From assembly GCA_918026815.1 (NCBI GenBank), contig CAKJVC010000008.1:372001-436000 (forward strand): a stretch of 64,000 bases of DNA, given 5' to 3'. The notes under the pieces were generated by a model. It ran no database searches, had not been told where the DNA came from, and saw only the letters and a list, made by a program, of their open reading frames with translations. The stretch comes from Chalara sp. BL73 (taxonomy: Eukaryota > Ascomycota > Leotiomycetes > Helotiales). This document shows, in pieces, positions 11,609 to 24,451 of the stretch. Position 1 is the first letter of the stretch; each line of letters starts with the position of its first letter. A program made the translations under genes and the position numbers.

Positions 11609-13028
11609 TGTGAATCTGGTGTGGACAAACGTGTTAATTTGGAGAAGTAATTGATGATCAAGTCGTCAAGTCGTAGTAAAGTAGTTTCGAGGCTCTTGAG
11701 ATATTGTACCCTTCCCCGGAGGGATCGGCTGCGTTCCCCTTTCCCCCCATTTCCAAGACCTGCGACTCATCTCGCTAGGGATTGGTTGGCAGGCAAGAGA
11801 AGGAATGCCACGGTCAATCGAACAGGATTGCAGCCATTCAGGAGACGCAATTCACATGCTAGGGCTCCGTTAATTTATCCAGAAACGGCACTAGACCTGG
11901 GACTTGCTGCTTAAGCATAGTATAGCACCTCTAGCCAGGTACTCTCGTACTCTGCTCTAGACAACCCCAGCGCCTGGATAAAGCCTGTTAGAACGCAGGT
12001 TTGGGACAAGCATAATTAGAAGGGGAGAGCTAAGCAGAGTAGTGAGCCCAGTACCAACTATACCGTACCTTCCCGAGAGACTGTTTGTGCTATGTTGGAG
12101 GGCATTGTCGGTGCTATCCGAAGACTTGTGTAGTTCCTCCATAGTAGCCGCATTTAATACGTTTACTATGCTCCCCCAAAGCTCATTCACTGCCGTATCT
12201 GCTCAACAGCCAGTGTTGGATTAAAGTTGGCTTTCCCTGTCACAAAAGCAGCCTGTAAGATGAGCTCCAAGGAGCTAGAAGATTACGCCGTAAAGCAGTC
12301 ATATCCTTATTGCTGTGCACCATCCACTTCGTCAGAACTCAAATATACCCAACGGCCAGACCTTGATCTGTGTCACCATCGGAAGTAGAGTATCGCCCAA
12401 TCATAGGTTGGAGCCTTCAAATTTGTTTCGGTTTTTTGTTTCATTGCTCCCTGACCTTCCAAGACGAAAACGAAAACGGAATGATGATATACTTTGCCCA
12501 TCCCTGAACCAGGAAGTATAAACTGCTCAGAGCGATAGACCAGGAGAGAAAGTTGAACTGCCGACCTCTCCCACGATAAAGAGATATCACAGGACATGTT
12601 TGATGCTTCGAAACAGCGTGGCGATCGATACAGCAGTCGTTTCTTCTCTGAACGCGGAACTTTCCCCCTTCACGGTAATTGCCGATCAAGTGATTTGTTC
12701 TCATAACTCAGCAACTACATCACTGTAGAGAGATGTTTGGTGTTGAGTGTTCACCACATTACCCCACAACTGGAATGCTTACAGGGATGGACAAATGATC
12801 TCCAAGGCTGGCTCGCTGGTTGGCCCCCTATGCTCAGCCTCCCGCGCATACCGGTGCTGTAATTAACACTGTATTGTATCAGCGCATCAAACATTTGTTC
12901 GCGACTCTCAGCGTTCAAAAAGGATAGATGTTCCTATTCACTTAGGACACTCAAAATCGCTTTCCGACTTCAGCTGAATCATTGTAGAAGCTATCGTCAT
13001 CATATAGTGATCAAGCAGCCTTTTCGAG
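11609..13028. other. Intergenic region between divergent genes
   Basis: Lies between the CFEM gene (minus) and the MFS transporter (plus), so it should contain both promoters. No other gene, repeat array or RNA is evident. Confidence 0.55.
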
Positions 13029-14974
13029 ATGGGGTTAGGCGTGTTAGAGGACGCCGTGATGGAGTCCGTTCCAGGTACGCACTTGAGCGCACGTCAATCG
13101 CAATCCAGCTGATAAACTGCCAGGAACGACTCGGTACTTTGACGATCTTGAAAGACCGCAGGAAGCGACAGTGAATACTACTGGGCTGAAATGCGATACT
13201 TCGGGGCTGGTACCCATCATCCTGGTTCCCCAGCCCAGTGATGATCCCAATGATCCTCTGGTATGACTGTTTCCTCTGCGCGCAGACGCGCTGCTAATAT
13301 CCGATACCAGAACTGGCCGCTATGGAAAAGGGATACGATTATGGGCATTCTCTGTCTCGTCTCCGTGTTCGCCACATCACTTGGGCCAATCCTCGCCGCA
13401 AACACGGTCTCCTTGGCTAGATACTATGTCACAACATTCACAAGAGTTGCGCTGCTTACGGGCTATTTCTTGCTTGGGGTTGGAGTCGCGGGGATATTGT
13501 TCGTGCCATCTGCCAGAGTATGGGGAAAGAGACATCTGTTCCTACTCGGGACATTCATCTTAATCCTTTCCAGTATCTGGGGAGGATTGACAGGAGAGCC
13601 CCGAAACAAAGGCACTCCAGAGAGATACAACAGCTTGCTGTGGTCAAGAATTTTCCAAGGTGTTGGTACTGCGCCATTTGAAGCGCTGGTCAATGCAGCT
13701 GTTGGTGACCTATATTTCGTGCATGTAAGTACATATAAGTTTTCTAGCCCGGTATGATGATTCTAACACATGGGCAGGAAAGAGGTAAGCGTATGGCTTT
13801 GACCAATCTTGCTGTTTTCGGAGGTGCCTTTTTCACGCCTATCCTCGTTGGCAAAATTACATTCACCATTGGTTGGCCATGGTCATTTTACTTAGTTGCT
13901 ATATTCTCTGGGTTTTGCTTGCCATTGATCTTCTTCTTCTGTCCGGAGACGGCATATGTTCGATCGCCTCACCTGAACCTTGACTATGCCTTGGACGGCG
14001 TGAACCACGATAACATGGCCCCAGAGAGCTATGAGCTGCGGTCTTCACTAGGGACCGAAGCAACGACAAACTCAACTCCTCCTTCTGGACTTGAAAATGA
14101 CAAAAATAATGCTGGATTCCAGCGACTACCAGAGCCAGCTCATTCTACTGGTGCTGAAATACCGAAGGTGACTTTTGCACAGAGCCTGTCCCCCTTCAAC
14201 GGAAGGAAATCCAATGATAGCTATTGGAAGCTACTCTTACGACCGTTTCCACTTTTCGCCCACCCGGCCATATTATGGGCCTGCCTTGTTCAAGGTACCA
14301 TGATCGGATGGACCGTATTTATCGGTGTCGTTCTTGGAGCACTGTTCATCGGCCCTCCCAGGTTTTGGACCGAAGTGGATACTGGATATGCCTACACTGG
14401 CGCATTTATCGGAGCCGTTCTAGGTTTCATCATTGCAGGCGCCCTGGCTGATTGGAGTGCGAAGTTCATGACCCGGAAGAATGGCGGAATCTACGAGCCT
14501 GAATTCCGAATTGTACTTGTCATTCCCCAACTGATCTTTGGCTGTGCCGGCCTATTTGGCTTTGGAATAGTTACGAATCGGTTGATCGACTTCCACTGGT
14601 CCGTACCGATTGCATTCTTCGGGATGGAAGTTGGTGGGATGGTCATCGGCGCAGTGGCCGCTTCACTCTACATCGTTGATGCTCATCGGGACCTTGCCAT
14701 CGAAGCATTTACTTGCATTCTTATTTTTAAGAACTTCTTCAGTTTCGGCCTCACTTTCAGCGCGTATGACTGGCTTGTCAAGAATGGCACTTACGCCACC
14801 TTTATGGCTATCTCGTCAATCCAAGTAGTGATCTGCTTAGCCAGTATTCCTATGTGTAAGCACCCACCTCCAAATTTCCTAACATCTCCCTAACATGATA
14901 CAGACGTGTTTGGAAAGAAAAACAGAAGCTTCTTCCACCGACATGATATCCTTAAAATATGCGGATTGACATAA
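13029..14974 (+). CDS. MFS transporter (DHA1-like, 12 TM)
   Basis: Five exons (13029-13074, 13124-13260, 13311-13724, 13778-14855, 14904-14974) join in phase to 581 aa. The N-terminal cytosolic part carries VPGTRYF and a SDDPNDPLNWPLWKRD motif. This DP(x)NPLNW-type lead-in is common to fungal drug:H+ antiporter-1 family members (Hol1/FLR1-like). Six hydrophobic segments follow. A central polar loop starts after the CPETAYVR motif (about residue 260), and six more segments lie after PFPLFAHPAILWA. Substrate unknown; members export drugs or metabolites or import polyamines. No biosynthetic genes adjoin it. Confidence 0.9.
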
Positions 14975-15767
14975 GCTATCGATATCTGAGCATTTAAGCG
15001 CGGGTTTCAATTTGTATCTGCATCGCATAATGTAATCTATGGAGCATGGTCGTCACCATTTTCTTTTTTTTTTCCTTTACTATCAAGATTAATTATAAAG
15101 CAATATACCCGGTGTTTTTTTTGTAAAAAATTTTACGTTGAAAATGGGAAAATCGAAGTGAAATGACGCAAAAAAAAGGTGCTGCATGCTGCGTGATTAC
15201 ATCAGCTCCTCATGGTTCAGATGTCACTTGGAGGCAATATGTATGTATGTATAAGTAGTGTCACATAAATCACAAACCAATGCGCTCTTAGGATCCCTCC
15301 CCTCCCCCCTCCCCCCCGTCCTCAATCGCATAATAGTTTTATCGAAAAAGATGTCCCCACAGCTACGTATCTGAGATGTTCAGCGGGTGTCAAGCCGGGA
15401 CGCGATGTTCGGGGTTTGCGAGAAAGGGGAGGTTCTGTTTGCGAGTGCTTGGGGGTATGACTTAGCATTTAGGGTCTGGTTACTGGAAATGGTCCGGTGG
15501 TTTTAGGGCGTCGGGTTTCAACGTGTTGGTTGCGGTGTTGTGGTGAAATCAATAACGACTTCTTAAGCGTCTTTCTGCCCTTCCGGTCGGTTCATTCCCC
15601 TTGCTGCTCTTAAGGCCCTTGCTCAAAGCCCGCGAAGTAGATCGGCTTCTGTCCCTTACGGGGGGGGGGGTTGATTCATGTTCTCCTTGCCTCCGGGATA
15701 TTGTTTTCATATGCAGAGACCGTGAGCCATCTTCGTTCTTTTCAGTATCATTATATTGTCTATATGC
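14975..15767. other. Intergenic region, convergent 3' ends
   Basis: Between convergent genes. It contains homopolymer tracts (T-run near 15065, C-rich tract 15298-15320, G-run 15660-15669) and no gene. Confidence 0.6.
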
Positions 15768-16967
15768 TTATATCTTTGAGTCTTTGTCTTCAGCGTCCTT
15801 TGTATCGTCGTTTATGTCTTTTACCGGCTCCGTAAGATCAGGACCACCAGGGATCTTCTCTCCCAGGCGACCCGCCTTCTGCAGCATCTCGATGATGGCT
15901 TCGTCTCCGTAGTGCGAGTTGTATTCAAACTCCGGCTCCTCCCCATACGCTACCCTCGCCGCATCAACCAGGATGCGGGCGGTCATACCCCATACGAGGT
16001 ATCGCTTCACGTTATCCTCTATCTCTTCTCCTTCTTCTATCCCACGCTTGGGCCGACTTACCTTCTGGTTCGTGATTGGCACATAAAAATAATGCATCCG
16101 CCACCGCCCATCGTACCAGGGTACCCAATGCCCTTTATACCAGTCTTTCCTGCTGCCTGGTACCTCCTGGCCTTCTCTCACCTCATCCTGCTCCCTAAGG
16201 AAGTTATGAAAACCCGCCGAGAAAACAGCCGATACTTCCTTTGCATCTAGTTTTGGGATCATGCTTTCTCCTACCGTAGAACTTGCGGTTGAGGGTGTGG
16301 AACCGGAAGGGGCGGTATGGATGAAGGCCACGCAGGGGCGGACAGCCAAAGCAGTTTTAGCGAAGGAGAAGGGGAGCTGGCAGAGGTGTTCTATCCGGAA
16401 CGGCGCAGGAATTTTGCTGTCATCTTCTGGGAGACCGATTTCCTCCCAGGCTTCACGCCGCGCGATTTCCCAAGGTGTTTCCGTAAGAGTATCTGCTTTC
16501 CCACCAGGCAGGGCTGCTTGGCCTGCATCATCTCATATGAGCCTTGCTCCCATCGATATCCGAAAAGGGGCAATGGCTCACCGGAATAGTTCCTGAGGGT
16601 CATGGCCCGCATGGTAATCACAACCCTCAAATCACCCCGCCTATCTGCGAAGAGCAGGATTAAGACGGCGGCTCTGCGACTTAATGGCAAACGATCCCAT
16701 GTTGAGAATGATGGCGGCTTGTAAGCTCGCAGACGAGCGATGGCTGCCTTTTCTGGAGTCAGATACCCTGGTCTGGTTCCTTTTGGGAGAATAAATACTG
16801 ACCAGAGAAGTGGGCGTCAGAGCAGCCATGGTCGATGCGTCAAAGTATGATGCTTCTAAGATGCTTTCTTGAAGCTGTGCTACCTCATGCTCATCAATCC
16901 GTAATTCGTGGTGTATGCCGGGATCTGAGAAGGGGGCATCTTCCATCGCTACAGTAGCGAACCTCAT
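15768..16967 (-). CDS. Nudix hydrolase (NUDT7/NUDT8, CoA-pyrophosphatase-like)
   Basis: Coding is clear from PLSRRAAVLILLFADRRGD through the Nudix box to the stop at 15768. An intron (GTGAGC...ATGCAG, about 16590-16532) joins NYSG to QAALPGGKADT. The Nudix box GX5EX7REUXEEXGU is intact: GGKADT...ETPWEIARREAWEEIGLP. The C-terminal half has HYFYVPITN and ends in an acidic tail. The family hydrolyses nucleoside-diphosphate derivatives such as CoA, often in peroxisomes or mitochondria; no clear PTS1 is seen (ends DSKI). The 5' exon is uncertain. The frame beginning MRFATVAM at 16967 and an MAALTPTSL segment lie upstream, but I could not close an in-phase splice to TPEKAAIARLRAYKPP. Confidence 0.8.
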
Positions 16968-17507
16968 TGATAAAGCAGCTATGAAAGCTATGAGGTCAGA
17001 CAGCCGCGGTTCTTTGGCTGCCGTGGAACGTGGGGTAAGGCTTAACCTTAATCTGGAGGAATGTAAGCAGGAGATTAGTCAGATCTTATATAATAATCAT
17101 AGAACCATCACTGTCGGGAACCCTATATATTGTCTTGGCCGCTTAATTGAGTTCCTCACACCCTGGTCTCTGCTTCAAATCGACCACAAACTCGCACTCC
17201 TTCAGCCCAGTTACCAAGTTAGGGCAGTAGGGACGTGTTCATCAGGACGAACCTTGAACGCCGCAAATGGTGCCATCTGCAGCTAGACGCGTCTTGGTTG
17301 AGAGATGAGAAGATACAATTGGGCTCTCCTCATCACGCAATGCGGGAACGGCGCCTTTGTGCTGCGATCGTCGTCTATTGCTGGACAGATGCTCAAGATC
17401 TGAGGCACCCGACCAAGATATAAAGTTCCGGCGTTCCTACCTTCAAAGTAGCGCTGTCCTGTGTCTACCAGAATCTTAGAAGCACTTTAATAATCCAACA
17501 CGCAGAA
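16968..17507. other. Divergent intergenic region
   Basis: Upstream of both the Nudix gene (minus) and the carbonic anhydrase gene (plus). No recognisable element was found. Confidence 0.5.
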
Positions 17508-18081
17508 ATGGCCCCCACTCCTATCCAGGATAACTTGGTCTCCTCCAACAAGGCATATGCCTCGAGCTTCACAAAGGGCGACCTCGCTCTTCCACCCGCC
17601 AAGAAGTATGCAGTTGGTACGTTTTTTCTCTTCCGAATTAGTTTAACTCTTCGCTTACCACCTCGTAACAGTAACCTGTATGGATGCACGCATTGATCCC
17701 GCAGCGGCATATGGCATTGACCTCGGCGATGCTCATGTGATTCGCAATGCTGGAGGCAACGCCCAAGACGCCCTCCGCTCTCTCGTCATCTCCCAACAAC
17801 TTCTTGGAACCGAGGAGATCCTTCTGATCAAGCACACCGGCTGCGGAATGCTGATTTTTGACACGCCAGCTGCAACGGGTCTCGTCAAGACGAACCTCGG
17901 CGACAAAGCGGTCGACGATTTGAAGGCCTTCGGCAGTGACTTCCAGACGTTCCCGGATCTGGAGAAGGCTGTCAAGGATGATGTCAAGTTGTTGAAGGAG
18001 AGTACTCTCATTCCCGAGAAGGTCACGATCTCTGGATGGGTCTACGAAGTTGAGACTGGAAAGGTCAGGAGTGTTGTTTGA
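17508..18081 (+). CDS. Beta-class carbonic anhydrase, short type
   Basis: Two exons (17508-17616, 17672-18081) give 172 aa. The zinc-site motifs of beta-carbonic anhydrases are present: C39-x-D41-x-R43 in VTCMDAR, and H91-x2-C94 in KHTGCG. The RNAGG segment lies between them. The enzyme interconverts CO2 and bicarbonate. There is no N-terminal extension, which suggests a cytosolic protein. The short length matches the compact beta-CA-like subgroup of fungi rather than the major CO2-sensing enzyme. Catalysis is expected because all ligands are present, but activity of this subgroup is less well documented. Confidence 0.9.
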
Positions 18082-19647
18082 GCGATTCATTTGGTGGATT
18101 CTGAGCGTTGCGTGGATGTACTGGAGATACCCATGGCGTTGTGGGTAGAGATATTGGGAGCATTGTGGACGCAAGTTGGTCTACGTGAAATTGAATTCTT
18201 CTTCCCGTGCTAAATATTGGCATTCATTGAATTGAGAAAGTTTCTACCGTCAAAATATCCTCTCTACTTCCCATATTCTATGTTCAGAGCAAGCACTTGT
18301 GCATACTGTTCACGTCACCTCCCTGTTCCTCTACAATATGAAGCATTCCAGGCCAATCCCAAACCTCTACACATATTTCCTTCCGCTCTGCCATCATTTC
18401 AACCACAATCTGTTTTGAGAGGCTGCAAAAGACAGGCATTTCGGACTGGCTTCCCACAACATAGATGAGGATACCCATATAAATCTTGAGATCGAAAAGC
18501 AGTGAGCGCGAACCGAAATATCGAGCATTCCATCTGATTCCTCACGCAAAGATATCCAGATATCCAACGTACCGCGCCCCATTCTCGAGGTCCAGACAGC
18601 TACAAGCAAAACGAAAACGAACGGCAAACCAGGCACGGGATATGCTTGCTCCGCTACGCTTCGCTCCCATGTTCCCCCTGCACGAACATCCAGATCCCGA
18701 ACAGAGATGACGGTTCCAGCACAGATGAACCAAACCTGGTCTCCACATCTTCAGCGCTACCGCATCATGCAACCACTACCCTCCTCGCATTTTCAATCCT
18801 CGCATTTTCAATCCTCGCATTTTCAATCCTCGCATTTTCAATCCTCGCATTTCCGTTCCTGCCGTGCTCCGAAAGAGACGGAATCGCGGATATGCCTGGT
18901 AGCATATCGTCGAGGTCAAGAGCCTCGTTACCATCCAACTCGCCATCAGCTACTCCTGGCCTATCATCATCAGGCGATTCTGGTAGTTCATGAAGAGCGG
19001 GCAGCGGCTGATGTGGGTTATCGTGCAGCGAGAGCTTTTTGCTTCACTATGACGTGGAAACAAGTGATGAAGAAGTTGCATGATTCGAGAGGAAAGCACA
19101 GGGTACTTATATCTCGGCTGGAGTATATAACAAAGGGGATTCGCTGGTCAGAAAATGTGCTAGGTGGACATGCGAACTCATCTCCGTCAATTAACATGCA
19201 CAATAGTTATTGGCATGTATATGGCAATGTCTCTACGATGATCAATTGAAAGGCTCTTATATGTTATCTCCATAGTTAAGGCGTAAAGCATTATTATTTA
19301 AAGGAACGATTAATGAAAAAAAAAGGCAAGTAGAAAGATTCACCATCAGGTCTGTAGAGGTGACGAGGCATATAAAACACAAAAGATGGTAGTAGGAAAG
19401 GATCAACGCTAGTATTTTTTACTACGCAGAAACCATAGCCGCAGGATGCAATGCCTCAAGAGAAGTCATCTCTGCCTAGTATACAGCGTTGGTCGCTAAT
19501 AGGCGGCCAAATAAAGTGCCTCCTTTGTACTGTTACATGTTGTACTATCCAGCAAGTTGCCTCTTGAAAAGATATCAACGAATTAAGACTCGCAAAACAA
19601 GAACGCCGATTTGTAGACATACGTTGAATCGTTGACGGAGACGAACA
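18082..19647. other. Intergenic region with minisatellite
   Basis: Between the carbonic anhydrase and the 3' end of PRP39. Overlapping open frames in several directions share no codon logic and result partly from the tandem repeat near 18.8 kb. No gene supported. Confidence 0.55.
18781..18857. repeat. 15-bp minisatellite (TCCTCGCATTTTCAA)n
   Basis: About five nearly perfect head-to-tail copies of a 15-bp unit. Because the unit is divisible by three, it keeps several frames open and generates false pentapeptide-repeat ORFs. Confidence 0.9.
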
Positions 19648-21929
19648 TCAGAGGAACGCTGCCAAGCCCTGAGCGCTGGGCAGCACCGAAGCATGCTGTC
19701 GGAAGTAAGCGGTGTATTGAACCTCACCCTTGCGCAATGTTGCTTCGTCAATCTCGCTGGATGGATGTCCATTCTCTTGCCCCTTTGTAGGTGAGACTTT
19801 GATAGGAGTTGGTTGAACCGAAAGAGGACTATATTGTATTAGTACGAATCTGATATCAAGCAGCAGGATTAGGATACATACCCATATAGTTCCCGATCGA
19901 TCTTCAAAAATTCTTTCATTGCTTCCTTGGTACCGCGTTCTTGGAGATAGGAGAGGTAGTAGTTGGCAAGGTCCTTCTTGGTCTCCAAATTCATGCGGCT
20001 CTTCCCGATCATTGAAGAGAAAATATCTTTTATCCTATCGAAATGCTCTGCTTCTTTGTCCAAGCCAGTTGGCTGGGCTAGCTCAAACTCGAAAAACTTG
20101 GCCCAGAAATGACGACTTTGTAAGTACCATTGAAGATTGGTTTGGAAAACCTGTCGGGCATCATCCACAGAGCCTTGAATCTTCCACAGCAAGTAAGCCC
20201 ATTCAACAACTAACGCAGCCTTAGAGAAGATATCCACAGCGGGTGAGTCAATCTGCAATTTAAATACTTCGATTGCAGCGGAAAGACCAACTTGACGGCG
20301 CTCGAGATTTGCCCAGGAGATAATTGTCTCAACGTGGCCGGGTAGACGATCCAGGATTGCTTGGTGAATGTCACGAGCAACATCAACTCGGTCAGACATC
20401 TCTTCGAAGTAGGCATACTGAAGGCGGATACCTGGTCGGCTGATTGGAACGTAGAGAGCGCTTGCGCGCTGATAAATGTTTCGGACCTCCTCTTGCTTGC
20501 CTTCTTGACCAGACATCCACCGAGCATAACGGAACCAGAACTCGTCATAGAAAGCGCAAGTGACTAAACACCTCTCGTAGAGGAACACTGCTCTGGTGTA
20601 ATCCCCCTCAGCTTCCTCAAAGTCAAGGTACTTCCTCCAGTTTGCCAACTGTGGGTGATCCAGCTCGGTTACATGGAAATAAGGGCGCTTGACCTCAGAC
20701 TCATAAGTCCACCGTTTAGTAGTCTCTGTCTGAGTCTTGGTGAAAGTTTCGAGGTGCAGATTATCAATCTTGGTCCGAATTTCTCGTTCAATCTCTAATT
20801 CGCCTTTAGGGCCAGTCTGGAAGGTCAAGTTATCTGCCTCAACCTCGGAACGGAATTGGGCGAGGGTGTCTGCTGGGAGAAGTTCAATCAAGGGACGAGC
20901 ATGGGACATTTGGCGAAAGCGCTCAAAATATCGTGCATACTGATGCATGGGAATCTTGATAACCCTGGCCAAGATGGCGAAGATCTTATCTTGTGCCTCT
21001 AGACGCTCTTCAAACTCTAGATACTTATCCCAGAATGGATGAGCGAGGAAGTCTAAGCCAACACAAGTAGCACCGCGCTCGAATAGTCTATTAGAGTGTG
21101 TCAGTTATGCTTAATGCGAGAGGAAAGATGTAGAGGTGGCGAGGATTGCAAATACAAGAGGGGCAATGTGCTTAAACTAGTAATCCTCAAATTCCCAACA
21201 TTGTCGAACATGTGTGTAGATTGAGATGGTGCAACAGCGAACGTGGATAGCAGAAAAGAGATATCCTGATCATTTGGGTGAGAAGGTATCAAAATGAGAG
21301 GCTTTGTTGGCAGGTCTCACCGTCTGCGAGCCAGTGAACTCCATATAGAGCTCTCATAGAGGTGATGATCGCATCTACTGAAGATGCCTATGTTAAGGGA
21401 AGGAAAGCATCCAGTATACTTACTCTCTGATCACCTCAGGATCGTGACTTGTTTCGACCTTGAAGGAGCAGTAATCTGTCCATAAATCAACGGAAGTTGT
21501 AATGCTGGCGACACCTCTTTCAAAGACCTCAAGAGTTATTAGCCTCTTGCTATACAGTGCATGCCGATTATGCTCACCATTTCAGCCGCCTCAGAACCAG
21601 CGATACCAAACTCCAGGTCTGCATACTTTTTCCAGTATCCGAATAGCAGAGGGAACTTAGCAAGGAACCGATCGTATGCATCTCGAGCAGTCGCGATAGC
21701 TTGTGGGCTGGAGTTGCGATTTATTGTGCCGCCCTCGAGAGATTCGGATGCGCGAACCAGCTTCTCCCAATTCTCAAAGACATCTGGGTTCTCAAGCTAC
21801 GCGCCAAAAAGTCAGAATGGGCGCTCATTAGACAAGAGCAACCAAAAGGTGCCAACATACCACTTCCGCATTGAGCTTTTTTATCTCGGCGGACTCCTCC
21901 TCTGTGCCGCCGTAATGGAAGTCAGCCAT
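19648..21929 (-). CDS. PRP39: Pre-mRNA-processing factor PRP39 (U1 snRNP, HAT repeats)
   Basis: The start MADFHYGGTEEE is at 21929. Downstream exons carry LENPDVFENWEKLV, AYDRFLAKFPLLFGYWKKYA, VYERGV...SVDLWTDYCSF, then the long exon to 19880 and a last exon (PLSVQPTPIKV...) ending at 19648; the protein is roughly 600 aa. Half-a-TPR (HAT) helices are obvious: W-x2-Y and W...YERC units such as FPLLFGYWKKYADLE, ANWRKYLDFEEAEGD, LYERCLV and FWFRYARWM. PRP39 stabilises U1 snRNP on the 5' splice site during early spliceosome assembly in the nucleus. The U2 and U6 snRNA genes lie about 10 kb away, though this is probably coincidence. Confidence 0.92.
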
Positions 21930-23908
21930 GATGAATGCGAATTAAAGGTAACGACGGATTAATTGCGATGACAAGTCTGTGATGTCGTTCCTACTGAGAT
22001 ACCGACGCGATGGTTAATGATCTGAGCACAAAGTGTGTCGTCTTGGGCGCGGCAGAGGAGAGAGACAGAGAGTGAGTGAGAGGCGCTCGTAAGAAAGGGA
22101 GCTGGGAAGGGAAGGCGCATAAGATCAGCTCTCGACCAGATGCGGCTGAAAACACGACTTGGCAGGCGTTGGTCATCAAACGGTCGCCTAAGGCATCATC
22201 GGGTGAACTGTAGTTCGGTTAATCACCAGTCCATGCTAGTAATATCGCCAGTAATCTGTGCTGTGTTGTTCGGTATCAAACGGCTACGGTGGCCAAAATA
22301 CGCTATAAGATGCCCATGAAACAGAGTTCCAAACGCCTACAGTAATACTGCACCAAGAGAGTAATGGGGTGAATGTGCACGGAGAGCTCGAGAGCTTTTC
22401 CTTTACTTGTTTCGCCAAGTGCATTTTCCTGTGACTGATGTGCAGCACTAAGCAAGTGTTCTGGAATTAGGCTATTAGGATGTGCTTTCGCAACGGAAAG
22501 AATTGTGAAGATCTGCAAGCACCGTGCTTCTTATACTCCAGAACACTTTAAAGCTTACTGGTTTATATTATTTCACCTCACCGGAACAAACCTGGAGGAA
22601 GTTTCTAAACTGATGTAGGGAGGATGAATTGCAGCAAGTCTGCAGTTTTGGATGTTTCATATATAGTTACTCGTTGTTCTTCCGTAGCAGCCCTTCGTTT
22701 TGAGGGATGCATAGCTGGGTGTAAGCCAGAAAGGATATATGCCTGCTCTCTGCGGCAAAGCCTGAAATTGTAAAGCTTGATTGCTCCCTTCAAACTTCCT
22801 GGTCTCTATCAGGATCTTGGATTGTGACTAGGTACAGGATACCTAATGTATGCTCTTGTGGGTATTTACATATTTACACTCCGACTAGCTCTGGGCGGCC
22901 GAGAAGACTTCTCATATTCTTGCATTTCGACCATATTACCTCAGTTTCGCTGCGCATGGATTTCACGAACAAGTAATCAATTGATATGACCCAAGCTTCC
23001 ATCTTCCAGTAACTTATCTGCACGAAAAGGTTGCACAGGATTCGTTCCGGCAGTTATGACTGAGCCTCAAGAACAGGTGATCATACCAACATCTTGAATG
23101 CCACAAGGAGGATCATACATCCATATGATACGGCTTCGCTGAGGATTGGTTTCTGGATCAACGGTTCTGGATCCGGGACCTTCTAACAAAACAAGTTACA
23201 GAAGATGATAGATGTACAATCTTACTCTAAAAGATATAGCAGCCACTGTGCATCTTTGATTGAAGAAAAAAATCGTTCTTGCTGTAATTCCTTGGAGAAA
23301 GTCAATTCGACAGCTGCAAGAAATCCAGACTAAGCCACAATCTTGGTGGCGGGAAGGCTGTGGAGGCAAACCAGCCTTGACTATTCCAGAACACTTCCCT
23401 AAAATCCGCAGCAACAACCCAAAAACAAAAACAACAAGACCTCCCAAGACTCATTTTGTCTATCCCACTCACAAAATCCAATAGCTGCAAGAAGATCGCA
23501 ATTCCATTTTGCTGCTGGAAGACACGAAAACGGATCGCGAATTCCCGCCAAGCTGCCTAAGTGTAATCCGATAGCGTAAAAATGACGGCAGCACACCTCC
23601 AGCCAACCGCCGTCTAGCCGACTCCACGTGAATTCTTGGTATCGGGGTCTCCATCCCACATCAACTTCGAACGTCCCTCCTCAACCAACAACCACAACAA
23701 CCACCCTACAACGACCATTCTATGTGACAAACAACCAGCAATCGCCTCGCGGTGCTCTGCCCCAAAGGCCCCGTTTACACGGCGACGAACCACCATCACC
23801 ACTCCGCTCATCCACCACCCACCAAAACCCTCCATCCAACCTTTGAAGAAATTCGCCTCCGTCCCCCCATCCTTTTTTATAGGGTAGATCCCACAAAGCA
23901 CCTTCAAA
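21930..23908. other. Intergenic region
   Basis: Upstream of PRP39 (minus) and of the hypothetical gene at 23.9 kb (plus). CA-rich DNA just before 23909 looks like a fungal 5' leader. No further gene is supported. Confidence 0.5.
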
Positions 23909-24451
23909 ATGGTTTCGGACATGCTCTCCCGCTCGCCGACCTCCAACGGCCGCGGCACGCTCTCGCGGGCGCCGGGGTCGATCCTCCTCTCGCACAAGAA
24001 CCTAGACACGGCGCTCACGCGCGCTGGCGCGAAGCCCAAGGCCCCGCAGCGCATCGCGACGTGGCTCGACGAGGTGGCCGGGTTCCCGGTGCCGCCGGGC
24101 CCGGAGCCAGATGCGCCGCCGCAGAAGGGCGTCAGCAAGCTCTTCTCCAAGCTCAAGAAGCCCTTCTCCAAGGGCGGCAAGGGTGGGGAGGGCAGCAGCG
24201 AGGAGGGCGAGGATTACTTCAACACCCAGATGTATGACGGCGTGCCCGAGGGGGGCAAGTATGTTGCTGGGCAGTATATCGCGCCGAGCGTGGCGAGCAG
24301 TATGAACTTTGGCAGCGAGGACTCAAGATTTGCACCACCACAGCTGAGTGGCTTTGGATTTGATCGGGTGGAGCAGAGAATGGATCGATTGGATCGAGCG
24401 AATGAATTGTATAACAAGTTGAATAAGCCTAAGGTGGATGGACAGTCGTAG
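23909..24451 (+). CDS. Conserved-looking hypothetical protein, 180 aa
   Basis: A single-exon frame with strongly GC-biased third positions, unlike the AT-rich flanks, which supports real coding. It starts MVSDMLSRSPTSNGRGTLSR. A short motif-like segment TWLDEVAGFPVPPGPEPDAP is followed by a Lys/Gly-rich stretch (LFSKLKKPFSKGGKGG), an acidic patch and a C-terminal helix rich in Arg and Asp (RVEQRMDRLDRANELYNKL). No signal peptide or membrane segment. I do not recognise a named domain. It is probably a small, largely disordered protein with a C-terminal coiled coil. Confidence 0.7.
   Translation: MVSDMLSRSPTSNGRGTLSRAPGSILLSHKNLDTALTRAGAKPKAPQRIATWLDEVAGFPVPPGPEPDAPPQKGVSKLFSKLKKPFSKGGKGGEGSSEEGEDYFNTQMYDGVPEGGKYVAGQYIAPSVASSMNFGSEDSRFAPPQLSGFGFDRVEQRMDRLDRANELYNKLNKPKVDGQS

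Noticed and set aside
18707..19249. 180-codon plus-strand frame
   Set aside because: Held open by the 15-bp minisatellite; the rest lacks protein-like composition.
23614..24180. 188-codon minus-strand frame opposite the hypothetical gene at 23.9 kb
   Set aside because: Shadow created by the high GC third positions of the plus-strand gene.
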